Shown here: in pieces, positions 26,484-34,335 of the stretch | Numbering within the stretch: the stretch's first letter is position 1 | How the letters are laid out: every line of letters starts with the position of its first letter | Assembly: GCA_017746715.1 (NCBI GenBank) | Contig: JAGHZQ010000061.1 | Span: 1-53,849 of the forward strand | DNA: 53,849 nucleotides | Direction of reading: 5' to 3' | Source: Cyanobacteria bacterium SBLK | GTDB lineage: Bacteria; Cyanobacteriota; Cyanobacteriia; Cyanobacteriales; Spirulinaceae | Notes under the pieces: model-generated | Seen by the model: the letters and a program-made list of their open reading frames with translations, nothing else | Told to the model about the DNA's origin: nothing | Database searches by the model: none | Position numbers and translations under genes: made by a program

Positions 26484-27272
26484 TTGCTCCCAAGGAAGCG
26501 ATCTCCTCCCCACTCATCAAGGGACGTAGCGTTTAACGTCCCGATACAAAAAAATTTTAGGAGATTCATGCAACGAAATCTTCTCAAAGGCTTTTCTGCC
26601 TTACTTCTCGTTCTCGTTTTGATACTGTCTCTGGCGATTCGTCCCGAGAGCGCCTACGCTCAAGTTTCCCCCCGAACCCTAACCTTTGATGGACTCGGGA
26701 TCCGGCCAACAAGAATCTGGAGAGAAAAAGGCTTTCTTGTTACTGCTAGTGGCCTTCAAGGGAATACGACTATTTCAGTAAGAGCAAAAGCACTGGAGTC
26801 CTTGCCAAGGTACGAAAGTAACGTCAGACCGCATGGAAATCCGATTATCACTAATGTTCGGATTATCCGCGATGGCAATCGCGAATTCAAGTTTTTGTCT
26901 CTAGTTGCGCGTCCCGGAAGTTATGGCATTCCCCCAAGCTACTTCTTTACTTCTAGTAATCGATTTGGTAATTCACCCTTCATCAGGGTTAGTGCATCGC
27001 TTAAAGGGAAAGAGCAATACAGGGGCCAATTATCTATACCTTGTCCATTGGACCGTAACAATCCAAGTCGAATGATCCAGTGTCTAGATGGTAGTGGTAA
27101 GATCGGTTCGCCAATTCGAGATGTTATTGTGGACGCATTGTCTATCGAAATGATTCCATACAGAAACACGGCAGATAAGTATTACGGATACAGTCTCTAT
27201 CAAGGACTTATTGTTGATAACATCGAACTCGAACCTGTCGATCCAAATCAACCGCCAACGCTAGTGCCTTAA
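26484..27272 (+). CDS. Truncated secreted paralogue lacking Ig and C-terminal domains
   Basis: The true start is the ATG at 26568 (AGGAG upstream), giving 234 residues. The signal peptide (MQRNLLKGFSALLLVLVLIL...SAYAQ) and the N-terminal domain (LTFDGLGIRPTRIWREKGF, IVDNIELEPVDPNQPP) match the gene at 24667. The protein stops at NQPPTLVP, which is where the first Ig repeat of the longer paralogue begins (NRPPVADP). The Ig and NWYYGYY domains are absent, and the leader of the next gene follows at once. It is either a functional short form or the result of a deletion between tandem genes. Confidence 0.7.
   Translation: MLPRKRSPPHSSRDVAFNVPIQKNFRRFMQRNLLKGFSALLLVLVLILSLAIRPESAYAQVSPRTLTFDGLGIRPTRIWREKGFLVTASGLQGNTTISVRAKALESLPRYESNVRPHGNPIITNVRIIRDGNREFKFLSLVARPGSYGIPPSYFFTSSNRFGNSPFIRVSASLKGKEQYRGQLSIPCPLDRNNPSRMIQCLDGSGKIGSPIRDVIVDALSIEMIPYRNTADKYYGYSLYQGLIVDNIELEPVDPNQPPTLVP
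26521..26565 (+). promoter_or_regulatory. Leader hairpin plus Shine-Dalgarno, copy 2
   Basis: GGGACGT (26521-26527) pairs with ACGTCCC (26536-26542) over 7 bp. AAATTTTAGGAGATTCATG follows, with the ATG at 26568. It is the counterpart of the hairpins at 24617 and 27372. Confidence 0.6.
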
Positions 27273-27274
27273 CA

Positions 27275-29062
27275 TTGCCGCTTCCCCATCTAGGGATTGT
27301 AGATGGGATTCTTTTAAGGCGATACAACTTCCTCTCAAGAAATAAGATCGCCTACCCGACTCATTTATCTAGGGACGTAACGTTTAGCGTCCCCATCCCC
27401 CTAAATTTTAGGAGATTCATGCAACGAAATGTTCTCAAAGGCCTTTATGCCTTAGCGATCGTTCTCGTGTTGATACTTTCCCAAGGGATTTATCCCGCGA
27501 TCGCTTACGCAAATACATTCCCGCGACTAGCTCCCTCTTTATCTCCTTGCAGTGAAGAGGTAGAACCGCTATTCGGTTTTTCCAAAGATTTAAGCGGCTT
27601 TTTCAGCGATCCGGATGGCGATCCTCTCAGTTATAGTCTATCTTCGAGAGCTATAGATTGGTTAAAGATCGACGAAAAAGGAGTAGTGAGCGGCGTTCCT
27701 CCCGTACGCGTTGCCCCTCCTGTTGGTGGTTCTGTCTTAACCCTTCCCTACTCTTTTCAAGTAATAGCCAGTGATAGTGAAGGAGCAACTTCTCCACCGC
27801 TTCAATGTGAGGTAAGAGTTCGACAAGTTAACCACGCCCCATCAGCATCCCCTTTCTCAATATCGAGAGAACTACCTTTAGAATCTCTTTTTCAAGAGGA
27901 TATATCTGGCTTTTTCACAGATGACAATCGCGAGACTCTCACCTTTGAAAAAAGTCCGGACTTTCCGGATTGGTTAAATCTCAATCCCACCACCGGGATA
28001 TTGGATGGCACTCCCCATAGTTTGAATCCGGGGCGAGGGACTTTCATTTTTGCAGCGATCGCCCACGATGGCAGAGAAGGAAGAGGAGTTCTAGATATTA
28101 CCATGAACGTAGTAACAGCACCCTCGAATCAGCCCCCCCAAGTAGTGGGCTGCACCCTCCCCAATGATAAGGCAACAGAAGGGACGCCCTATTCCGGGAA
28201 TATCGCCTCCTGCTTCAACGATCCCGATGGAGATACTCTCACTTATCAGCGAGGTGTGAGATTTCCGAGTTGGTTGACCTTGAACGCCAATACCGGAGAC
28301 TTGAGCGGGACTCCGACCGCTAGTGATGTCAACCCCTTGCCCGTCGATGTCGATGTTGTCGCTAGGGATTCAAAAGGTGCAACATCAACCACCCCCCTGT
28401 CCTTCCCCATTGAGGTACAAGCAACACCGAATCAGCCCCCCCAAGTAGTGGGCTGCACCCTCCCCAATGATAAGGCAACAGAAGGGACACCCTATTCCGG
28501 GAATATCGCCTCCTGCTTCAACGATCCCGATGGAGATACTCTCACTTATCAGCGAGGTGCGAGATTTCCGAGTTGGTTGACCTTGAACGCCAATACCGGA
28601 GACTTGAGCGGGACCCCGACCGCTAGTGATGTCAACCCCTTGCCCGTCGATGTTGATGTTGTCGCTAGGGATTCAAAAGGTGCAACATCAACCACCCCCC
28701 TGTCCTTCCCCATTGAGGTACAAGCTGCCACCCGAGCGCCTGTTATCAACAATTCGTTTCTCAATAGTCAGTTGTCTTCGGCACCGACAAGTGGAACACC
28801 CCTCTGCGTGGACTTGCTAAAAGCAACTTCAGATCCCAACGTCACCGTCGAACCAATCCGAGCAACGCGATTACCGGCTTCCCTCAGCTTTCGGGCTCCT
28901 GCTACGATTTTAGGCTGTATCGATGCACCGGATGGTTCGACATTTACTCTGGATATTATTTTTAAAAATAGTATCGATCCCACACTCACAACAACATACC
29001 AATGGCAGGGGACGGTGACATCGGGAACGACTGCCTGCTCGAGTCCTCCCTTCTGCCGCTAG
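27275..29062 (+). CDS. Secreted protein with four Ig/cadherin-like repeats
   Basis: The likely start is the ATG at 27419 (547 residues), with GGAG upstream and the family signal peptide (MQRNVLKGLYALAIVLVLIL...AIAYA). Four He_PIG/cadherin-like repeats follow at about 45-140, 145-235, 237-337 and 338-438, each with (S/N)DPDGD or a variant, PxWL and GxLSGTP. Repeats 3 and 4 are almost identical. The last ~105 residues (from TRAPVINNS) are beta-rich with four cysteines and match no family I know; the NWYYGYY domain is absent. It shares leader and signal peptide with the two preceding genes. Probably an extended extracellular stalk or adhesin. Confidence 0.75.
   Translation: MPLPHLGIVDGILLRRYNFLSRNKIAYPTHLSRDVTFSVPIPLNFRRFMQRNVLKGLYALAIVLVLILSQGIYPAIAYANTFPRLAPSLSPCSEEVEPLFGFSKDLSGFFSDPDGDPLSYSLSSRAIDWLKIDEKGVVSGVPPVRVAPPVGGSVLTLPYSFQVIASDSEGATSPPLQCEVRVRQVNHAPSASPFSISRELPLESLFQEDISGFFTDDNRETLTFEKSPDFPDWLNLNPTTGILDGTPHSLNPGRGTFIFAAIAHDGREGRGVLDITMNVVTAPSNQPPQVVGCTLPNDKATEGTPYSGNIASCFNDPDGDTLTYQRGVRFPSWLTLNANTGDLSGTPTASDVNPLPVDVDVVARDSKGATSTTPLSFPIEVQATPNQPPQVVGCTLPNDKATEGTPYSGNIASCFNDPDGDTLTYQRGARFPSWLTLNANTGDLSGTPTASDVNPLPVDVDVVARDSKGATSTTPLSFPIEVQAATRAPVINNSFLNSQLSSAPTSGTPLCVDLLKATSDPNVTVEPIRATRLPASLSFRAPATILGCIDAPDGSTFTLDIIFKNSIDPTLTTTYQWQGTVTSGTTACSSPPFCR
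27372..27416 (+). promoter_or_regulatory. Leader hairpin plus Shine-Dalgarno, copy 3
   Basis: GGGACG (27372-27377) pairs with CGTCCC (27388-27393). AAATTTTAGGAGATTCATG follows with ATG at 27419. Spacing from stem to Shine-Dalgarno is similar in all three copies. Confidence 0.6.
28127..28732 (+). repeat. Tandem duplication of a 303-bp Ig-domain unit
   Basis: Units 28127-28429 and 28430-28732 differ at only a handful of bases (for example GTGAGA/GCGAGA and ACGCCC/ACACCC). They encode 101-residue in-frame repeats starting NQPPQVVGCTLPNDKATEG. This is a very recent duplication. Confidence 0.95.
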
Positions 29063-29104
29063 CCTCAAAATTCTTAGCAACAGGTTGTGAAATTAAGGAG
29101 TTAC

Positions 29105-29170
29105 GCAGTTATGCCTCCCATTCCCCCTAATCTTCCTGGGAAAGAAGGGAAAGGGGAGGGGGATTTTCTA
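29105..29170 (+). terminator. Possible hairpin between exoprotein genes
   Basis: A pyrimidine-rich arm (ATTCCCCCTAATCTTCC) and a purine-rich arm (GAAGGGAAAGGGGAGGGGGA) can pair imperfectly, followed by TTTTC. It could terminate the upstream gene, or be one of the C/G-rich interspersed repeats common in cyanobacteria. This spacer lacks the GGGACG-type hairpin of the other family leaders. Confidence 0.35.
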
Positions 29171-29187
29171 GCCCGATTTGTTGATTT

Positions 29188-31221
29188 TTGATTGAGTTTA
29201 ATTGGAGAAAAATCGTCATGAACGCAATGAAACGCATTTTTGCCTGTTTCATAGCCTTCTTCCTGAGTTGGATTCCCTGGGCGCTTAGCCCGGGGACAGC
29301 TCTAGCTCAAACCCTGCCCGTTTCAACTTTAGAGTTGAGTCAGCCCTTATTGGCCCAGAGTCTCCAGACTCTGACTCGGGAGGATTTGAATCCCGTCAGC
29401 GATCGCAACAGTTTCGAGATCGCTTTTGATGAATATCCTGCCAATACTCCCAGTCCTGTCTATAGTCCCGATACCTACGATGCGAATACCAGTGCTCCCA
29501 CGGTCACTTTTCGGGCCTTTTTTAAGGGACAGGATTATGCTTTGAATCCCGACGAGGATTGCAACGGTGCATCAGAGTTTGGTTGTATCGTCAAGTCCCC
29601 CAGCAGTCCCCTAACGCTAGACAACAGCGCTTACGTGCGTTCTGTGAATATTGGTGTTGATAACCAAGCCTCCAAGGGACGAGTGTTAACCACTCAAAAT
29701 AACAGCGCCTACAGCATCTTGTTTGACAAAGATGTTGCCAGTGTCGGCGTATCCGTGTTGGCACTGGATGTCGAGGGTTCTGTCAGGGTTCGGGTTTTCG
29801 ATCGCCAAGGCAATCTGTTGCAAGAGACAACCAACCAAAACACCGGAAAAGAATTCTTTGGCTTTGGTAGCAATAACGATACCGACAAAATTGCTGGCAT
29901 GCAGTTGAGTTTAGCGAATCCAGAACCAGAAGGCTTTAAGATTGAGAACTTGAGCTTCAAACAGGTGGCTTACCAAGCCGATGTCATCGCCGCAAAGGCG
30001 ATCGACCCCAACCAAAACTTGCAGGGGGTGCTTCTGGTGGAAGAGGATAGCTTCAGCAGCCCCACAGGCCAAATCACCTTTAACGAACGCTCCTCGAATT
30101 TGTGGACGGCTCGATACGAACCCAGTGCCTACGGTGGTGGGACTGAAGCCCCCACGGTTACTTTTCGGGCTTTCTTTGAAGGACAGAATTATTCCGAAGA
30201 TAGCGATCGTGACTGTGGTGGTTCGATGGGTCTCGGTTGCATTGTGGGGAATCCTTCTGCTCCCTTAGCTCTAGCTTCTACCAACGCTTACGTGCGCTCC
30301 GCCCAGGCCCGTGCTGAGAGCAGTGCCTCTAATGGCATGGTTCTAGATACCCAAAACCATGCCGCCTACAGTGCTTATTTCGATCGGGATGTCGCTCGTA
30401 TTGGCGTGCGAATCTTAGGCTTTAATGAGGAGGGTCGTACGGCAATTAAAGTGTACGATCGTCAAGGTCGGCTTCTGGGACGAGTCAGCAACCATCGACG
30501 CGGGGATGAGTTCTTTGGCTTTGCCACCGAGGATAATGAGGATCGGATTGCCGGTTTACAAGTCAGCATGCTCGAGAGTGAGTTCAATGGCTATCTTCTG
30601 GGGGATATCGCCTTCGTTCAAAAAGTGGATATCCCGTCTGTCAACCAACCACCAACACCAGCTAATTCTATACGCGATTTTTCCGGCGTGCAGGGTGAGG
30701 GAAACTGGTACTACGGCTATTACCAAGCTCCCGTCAGTGCCAATAACTTAGATACCCTTGCCTTTAAAGAACTGACCTTCAACGAGAATCAAAAAAAGTG
30801 GTTTTTTGAAAAAAACATTTACGAGACGCAGATCGGTCGGCGTAACGTCAAACCCAATAGTGATGTCGATCGACAGGGAAGACCGAAAAAACCTTCAGCT
30901 TCCGGACAGCCTATCGAGAAACAATGGGTTGTACGTCGTTGGCAAAGCGATGGTGACGGTCCAATTCGCATTTGCGGCCAAGTATCTGTTGACAAGGCCA
31001 ATCGTGGAGATGGCACCCAGAACTATATTTTCGTCAACGGGGGCTCTCCAAAGTTGTCCCAAGATATTTCGGACGATACCACGGTGCCATTAGTCCTCGA
31101 TCTCACTGTTGCACGGGGAGACAAAATTGACTTTATCACTGCTCCCAAAACCAGCGATCGCGGCGATTTAACGACGTTTACTGTTGAGATATCCGATCCC
31201 GCATCGGCAAAGTGTTCTTAG
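29188..31221 (+). CDS. Secreted protein with a duplicated N-terminal domain and the NWYYGYY domain
   Basis: The preferred start is the ATG at 29218 (667 residues), with GGAG 11 nt upstream; M14 of the longer frame (29227) is an alternative. The signal peptide ends near GTALAQ. Two homologous domains follow (about 36-260 and 265-470), each with TVTFRAFF.GQ(D/N)Y, CIV..PS.PL, AYVRS, a Y.I/AY.FD.DVA block and a G.EFFGF motif. The C-terminal domain (about 490-667, GEGNWYYGYYQ, RRWQSDGDGPIRICG, NYIFVNGGSP, DFITAPK) is shared with 22486 and 24667. The final 30 residues are almost identical to the 24667 product, suggesting gene conversion. Extracellular, probably carbohydrate-binding. Confidence 0.76.
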   Translation: MIEFNWRKIVMNAMKRIFACFIAFFLSWIPWALSPGTALAQTLPVSTLELSQPLLAQSLQTLTREDLNPVSDRNSFEIAFDEYPANTPSPVYSPDTYDANTSAPTVTFRAFFKGQDYALNPDEDCNGASEFGCIVKSPSSPLTLDNSAYVRSVNIGVDNQASKGRVLTTQNNSAYSILFDKDVASVGVSVLALDVEGSVRVRVFDRQGNLLQETTNQNTGKEFFGFGSNNDTDKIAGMQLSLANPEPEGFKIENLSFKQVAYQADVIAAKAIDPNQNLQGVLLVEEDSFSSPTGQITFNERSSNLWTARYEPSAYGGGTEAPTVTFRAFFEGQNYSEDSDRDCGGSMGLGCIVGNPSAPLALASTNAYVRSAQARAESSASNGMVLDTQNHAAYSAYFDRDVARIGVRILGFNEEGRTAIKVYDRQGRLLGRVSNHRRGDEFFGFATEDNEDRIAGLQVSMLESEFNGYLLGDIAFVQKVDIPSVNQPPTPANSIRDFSGVQGEGNWYYGYYQAPVSANNLDTLAFKELTFNENQKKWFFEKNIYETQIGRRNVKPNSDVDRQGRPKKPSASGQPIEKQWVVRRWQSDGDGPIRICGQVSVDKANRGDGTQNYIFVNGGSPKLSQDISDDTTVPLVLDLTVARGDKIDFITAPKTSDRGDLTTFTVEISDPASAKCS

Positions 31222-31233
31222 ATTGTCCTTCTC

Positions 31234-31392
31234 GAGATGTAATGTCTAGCGTCCCGATCCTCACAAATTTATTGGAGATTTATAGGCTTTTCTGCCTTAT
31301 TCATTAACGGTGACTCTCCAGAGTTTTCCCAAGAGATTGACGACTCTGACACGACTGGAGTGACCTTCTCAATCGGACTCACTTTCAAATAA
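31234..31392 (+). pseudogene. Collapsed remnant of a further array member
   Basis: It starts with the family leader: stem GAGATG...CGTCCC (31234-31255), AAATTTATTGGAGATT, then GGCTTTTCTGCCTTA from the signal-peptide region. This is joined directly to C-terminal-domain code: INGDSPEFSQEIDDSDTTGV then FSIGLTFK and TAA (31390-31392), matching LNGGSPEFFQDIDGSDTTEV and LLDLTVK of the 24667 product. The start codon and everything between are gone. Like the remnant at 9539, it keeps both ends of a gene whose middle was deleted. Confidence 0.78.
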
Positions 31393-31398
31393 CCAAAC

Positions 31399-31433
31399 AA
31401 AATAGAGGGCGCTCATTCTCGCTCTCTATTTTT
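31399..31433 (+). terminator. Terminator at the end of the exoprotein array
   Basis: AAATAGAG (31400-31407) pairs with CTCTATTT (31424-31431), with an inner GCG/CGC pair. A T-run follows on the plus strand and an A-run precedes. It can serve both the array and the convergent SnoaL-like gene. Confidence 0.75.
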
Positions 31434-31441
31434 GAGATTGT

Positions 31442-31831
31442 TCAGCGATCGCTAATTTGTGCCAATAATTTCGCTTCGTCCCAATACGAGGATAGCTTTT
31501 GAATCTTACCCTCATCGTTGAATTCAAAGACCCCAATTCCTTCAGCAATACCCTGCTTGCCATTCTTGGCCGCAACCTTCATTTTCCACTTCACCGCAGC
31601 CCCATTACCGGCAATAAAAATCTCTTCCGGGGTCACTTCTAAAGAATCGTAGAAGCGAGTGATAATCGCAAAAAACTTCTCGAATTCTTCATGAATTTTC
31701 ATGGGGGGTTTACCAACGGGATCGCAGACGATCGCATCTCCCGCAAAATTTTGTACCCACCCCTCCCCATTCATGCGAGAAATTTCGGAGAAGTAAGACT
31801 CGATGACTGGTTGAATTTGTTCGGCTGACAT
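31442..31831 (-). CDS. SnoaL/NTF2-like fold protein
   Basis: 129 residues from the ATG at 31831 (MSAEQIQPVIESYFSEISR). The frame extends upstream, but that part overlaps the next gene antiparallel to its own frame and is not credible. The size and layout (N-terminal helices, then GWVQNFAGDAIVCDPVG, AVKWKMKVAAKNGK, GIGVFEFNDEGKIQKLSSYWD) fit the NTF2-like SnoaL superfamily. Members range from ketosteroid-isomerase-like enzymes to binding proteins. The C-terminal strand pattern is canonical. No substrate can be given. It lies 35 nt after the SBBP gene on the same strand, so they are probably co-transcribed. Confidence 0.8.
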   Translation of the reverse strand: MSAEQIQPVIESYFSEISRMNGEGWVQNFAGDAIVCDPVGKPPMKIHEEFEKFFAIITRFYDSLEVTPEEIFIAGNGAAVKWKMKVAAKNGKQGIAEGIGVFEFNDEGKIQKLSSYWDEAKLLAQISDR

Positions 31832-31865
31832 ACAATTTCGAAAAGCTCGGTGATACAAATTTATC

Positions 31866-33104
31866 TTACTTGTTCCCGTTACCGTTTTCCTCGTGTAATT
31901 TTGCAATCCAAGCATCCTCTCCTCCGGCAGAGTTACCCTCTTCAATATCGCTGGAGGTTTTGCCCGTGATATAAATATAGTCGCGAGCATCGATCGCGAT
32001 GCCAGAAGACCCATCGTAACCGGAACTACCCAATTGTTTCACCCACAAGCGATTGCCCTGGGAATCGTATTTGGCCACCCAAATATCCATTCCTCGCACC
32101 CGCGTCCCCGGTTCTAAAATCCCCGAAGTATTCCCCGTTAGGTAAATATTAGCTGCCGAATCCGTAGCGATCGCGCAAGCCGCATCGTAGCTATAACTGG
32201 AACTGCCCAATTGACGAATCCAAAGGCGATCGCCGTTGGGTTTGTATTTGGCAATCCACGCGTCGTAATAGCCTGCAGCCCCCGTTGCGTCTAACGTCCC
32301 GGAGGTATAGCCCGTAATGATGATATTGCCCTCTACATCCGTCGCAACCCCCGCAGAAGAATCGTAACCCGAGGGACTACCCAATTGACGAATCCACAGT
32401 TTGTTGCCATCGGGATCGTATTTTGCCAGCCACGCATCCAATCCTCCCGTGCCGTTTTCCGCTTCGAGAATGCCTGTGGTACTGCCGGTAATATAAACGT
32501 TGCCTTTATCGTCTGTCGTTACCCCATACCCGCGATCTGCACCAAAACTCCCCAACTGACGCACCCAAAGTTGCCGACCGTCCCAATCGTATTTTGCCAG
32601 CCAAACATCGTGATGTTCGGCTTTGCTGTGATTCTCTTCATCGAGACAGCCAAATGTTCTGCCCGTAATGTAAATATTGTTATGGCTGTCGAGGGCGATC
32701 GCTTCAGCAGAATCGTCCTTGGCACTGCCCACTTGTTCGATCCATACTTGTTCGCCTTTAGCGTTAAATTTTGCCAACCACGCATCCTCATCACCATTGT
32801 GAGAGTCTCGAGCGATCGCGCCAAAGGTGCGTCCGGTGGCATAAATATCCCCGCGATCGTCAATGGCAATTCCGGCGGCGGAATCATCGCTGGCCGTGCC
32901 GATTTGTCGAATCCAGAGGCGATCGCCTCGCGGATTGTATTTTGCCAACCACGCATCTTCTGCCCCTGCCGGATTTTCTGAAGACAGTTCTCCAAAGGTT
33001 CGCCCGGAAATATAAATATCGCCGTGGCGATCGACAGCAATTCCCGTGGCCGAATCGTCATGAGAAGTGCCTAATTGCTTGATCCAATCAATAACAATAT
33101 TCAT
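31866..33104 (-). CDS. Seven-repeat SBBP beta-propeller protein
   Basis: 412 residues made almost wholly of seven repeats of about 55-58 residues, each W(I/V).Q(L/I/V)G....D...G(I/V)A.D..G.IY.(S/T)G.T.G.......AG.(D/E)AW(L/I)AKY...G..L. This is the SBBP (seven-bladed beta-propeller) pattern. There is no signal peptide (MNIVIDWIKQLGTSHDDS), so its location is unclear. Such repeats normally act as binding scaffolds. The ATG lies at 33104. It is followed closely by the SnoaL-like gene. Confidence 0.85.
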   Translation of the reverse strand: MNIVIDWIKQLGTSHDDSATGIAVDRHGDIYISGRTFGELSSENPAGAEDAWLAKYNPRGDRLWIRQIGTASDDSAAGIAIDDRGDIYATGRTFGAIARDSHNGDEDAWLAKFNAKGEQVWIEQVGSAKDDSAEAIALDSHNNIYITGRTFGCLDEENHSKAEHHDVWLAKYDWDGRQLWVRQLGSFGADRGYGVTTDDKGNVYITGSTTGILEAENGTGGLDAWLAKYDPDGNKLWIRQLGSPSGYDSSAGVATDVEGNIIITGYTSGTLDATGAAGYYDAWIAKYKPNGDRLWIRQLGSSSYSYDAACAIATDSAANIYLTGNTSGILEPGTRVRGMDIWVAKYDSQGNRLWVKQLGSSGYDGSSGIAIDARDYIYITGKTSSDIEEGNSAGGEDAWIAKLHEENGNGNK

Positions 33105-33424
33105 TTTCCCTTCGCCTATTTCTCTCTTGCAAAACTGTAATAATGTTGTCTGGATATTACTTTACCAAGGCGATCGATAAATCGGGAGGGTTTAATATTC
33201 TTTCTTCAAAGTTTTTATTGAATAACAGGAAAAGACAAATATTTTATTTTTATACCTCTAATAAAAAATCAACAACAGTTTATTGAATTAAGATTGATTT
33301 AAGTCAAGATTAAGAAAAGAGGATAAATTTGAGAAAAAGATAGATATCTATTTGTATAGATACTTCGCGTTATCCACAGGAGAATTTACTCGAGCGATCT
33401 GTCGATAATAGGTCATCAATAATT
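33105..33424. other. AT-rich intergenic region
   Basis: About 320 nt between the SBBP start and the ftrV terminator. No gene is seen. It is very AT-rich (33200-33350), consistent with promoter DNA for the minus-strand SBBP gene, but no specific promoter is convincing. Confidence 0.3.
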
Positions 33425-33470
33425 GAAAAAAGGGGAGGATATTTATTTTGCCTCCAAGCCAAACTCCCCC
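33425..33470 (-). terminator. Terminator downstream of ftrV
   Basis: On the minus strand GGGGAG (complement of 33464-33469) and CTCCCC (complement of 33432-33437) form a stem around a long loop, followed by six Us (complement of 33426-33431). It begins 4 nt after the ftrV stop. Confidence 0.6.
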
Positions 33471-33473
33471 CAA

Positions 33474-33695
33474 CTAAATCACCTCTAATTCGCCTTCGCG
33501 AAAATGAGAGCGGAACTTATTTTCAAACTGGACGTGAACGGGTAAATTCGCACTAACAGGTCTGCCTTTCCATTCTTTGACGATTGCGATAATTTCTCCT
33601 TCCATGCCTTTGAGATCGAAAGGTTTTTTTCTATTTTGGGGATGATGGTAAACCATAACGGATTCTTTAACTCGGACGCGATCGCCAACTTTCAT
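33474..33695 (-). CDS. ftrV: Ferredoxin-thioredoxin reductase, variable (alpha) chain
   Basis: A 73-residue SH3-like protein, MKVGDRVRVKESVMVYHHPQ..., with the family blocks FDLKGMEGEI, WKGRPVSANLPV and F..HFREGEL. It is the non-catalytic subunit of FTR, which shields the Fe-S catalytic chain while electrons pass from ferredoxin to thioredoxin in light-dependent redox regulation. The length is exactly that of cyanobacterial homologues. The catalytic subunit gene is not in the window. ATG start, monocistronic with its own terminator. Confidence 0.93.
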   Translation of the reverse strand: MKVGDRVRVKESVMVYHHPQNRKKPFDLKGMEGEIIAIVKEWKGRPVSANLPVHVQFENKFRSHFREGELEVI

Positions 33696-33946
33696 AAAAC
33701 TTGTTTTTCTCCTCTTTTAAGTGTTTTGCAATACATAAACCAATGCGATCGCGTTTTGGAGGCTTGCCGAGCCCGGGTTGCCCGAGGAACTGCTGCCATC
33801 CGTCGATCGCCTTTCCCATTGTTGCATAGGAGCGTCCCAATCTTTCAGTTTGCTGCTTTGGCCGGATTTTTCCCTTCTCCAAGGCCCTAAACCCCTCGAG
33901 TCGAGCTAGGATAATGACGAAATATGAATTTTTGTGGAGATTTCCT

Positions 33947-34153
33947 ATGTTTTTTGAAGAACTCCTACCCATTGGGAAAGAATTCTTACAAAATCCCGTA
34001 GCCTTTGCGGGAGGATTCTTGGCGGGGGCCTTGCATCTCAATCTCAATGAAGATCCGCTCAAAAGCTGGCTGGACGAACAAAGCGATACTGCAGCGAATC
34101 CTCGAGATGACGATCGCGACGAGAACAAACCGCAAAGCATCGACATCGAATAA
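33947..34153 (+). CDS. Small conserved hypothetical protein
   Basis: 68 residues from the ATG at 33947 (MFFEELLPIGKEFLQNPVAFAGGFLAGALHLNLNEDPLKSWL); an earlier in-frame ATG at 33914 is less likely. The N-terminal half could be one amphipathic or membrane-associated helix with small residues (AGGFLAGAL), and the C-terminus is highly polar and acidic. I recall similar short proteins in other cyanobacteria, but no function is known. It lies between ftrV (divergent) and fbp (same direction, 180 nt on). Confidence 0.65.
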   Translation: MFFEELLPIGKEFLQNPVAFAGGFLAGALHLNLNEDPLKSWLDEQSDTAANPRDDDRDENKPQSIDIE

Positions 34154-34335
34154 GCCAATAAAATCAAAATTGTCAAGATTGTCAACGAGCGATCGCCAAT
34201 CTTGAAAGAGTGTAAAGTTCGATGCAACTCCCCAAAAGCCTCCCTATCATAATAAAAAGGGAGAGCTTATGGTTTGGATCGAGACTGCTCTCCCATTTAA
34301 TTCGCAAGTTTAACTCCCACAGAAAGGGGAAAATT

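Noticed and set aside
27275..27418. N-terminal extensions of the array genes (also 24541-24666 and 26484-26567)
   Set aside because: These frames translate the conserved non-coding leader, including the hairpin and AGGAG. All three genes have an ATG with a Shine-Dalgarno directly before the signal peptide.
31832..32014. N-terminal extension of the SnoaL-like ORF
   Set aside because: It runs through the 3' end of the SBBP gene on the same strand in another frame, and the residues have no family similarity. The ATG at 31831 gives a standard NTF2-like length.
33667..34227. 186-codon minus-strand ORF overlapping ftrV and the small plus-strand gene
   Set aside because: The protein has no recognisable domain and covers the reverse complement of the conserved 68-residue gene and the ftrV 5' end. 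It is an antisense shadow.
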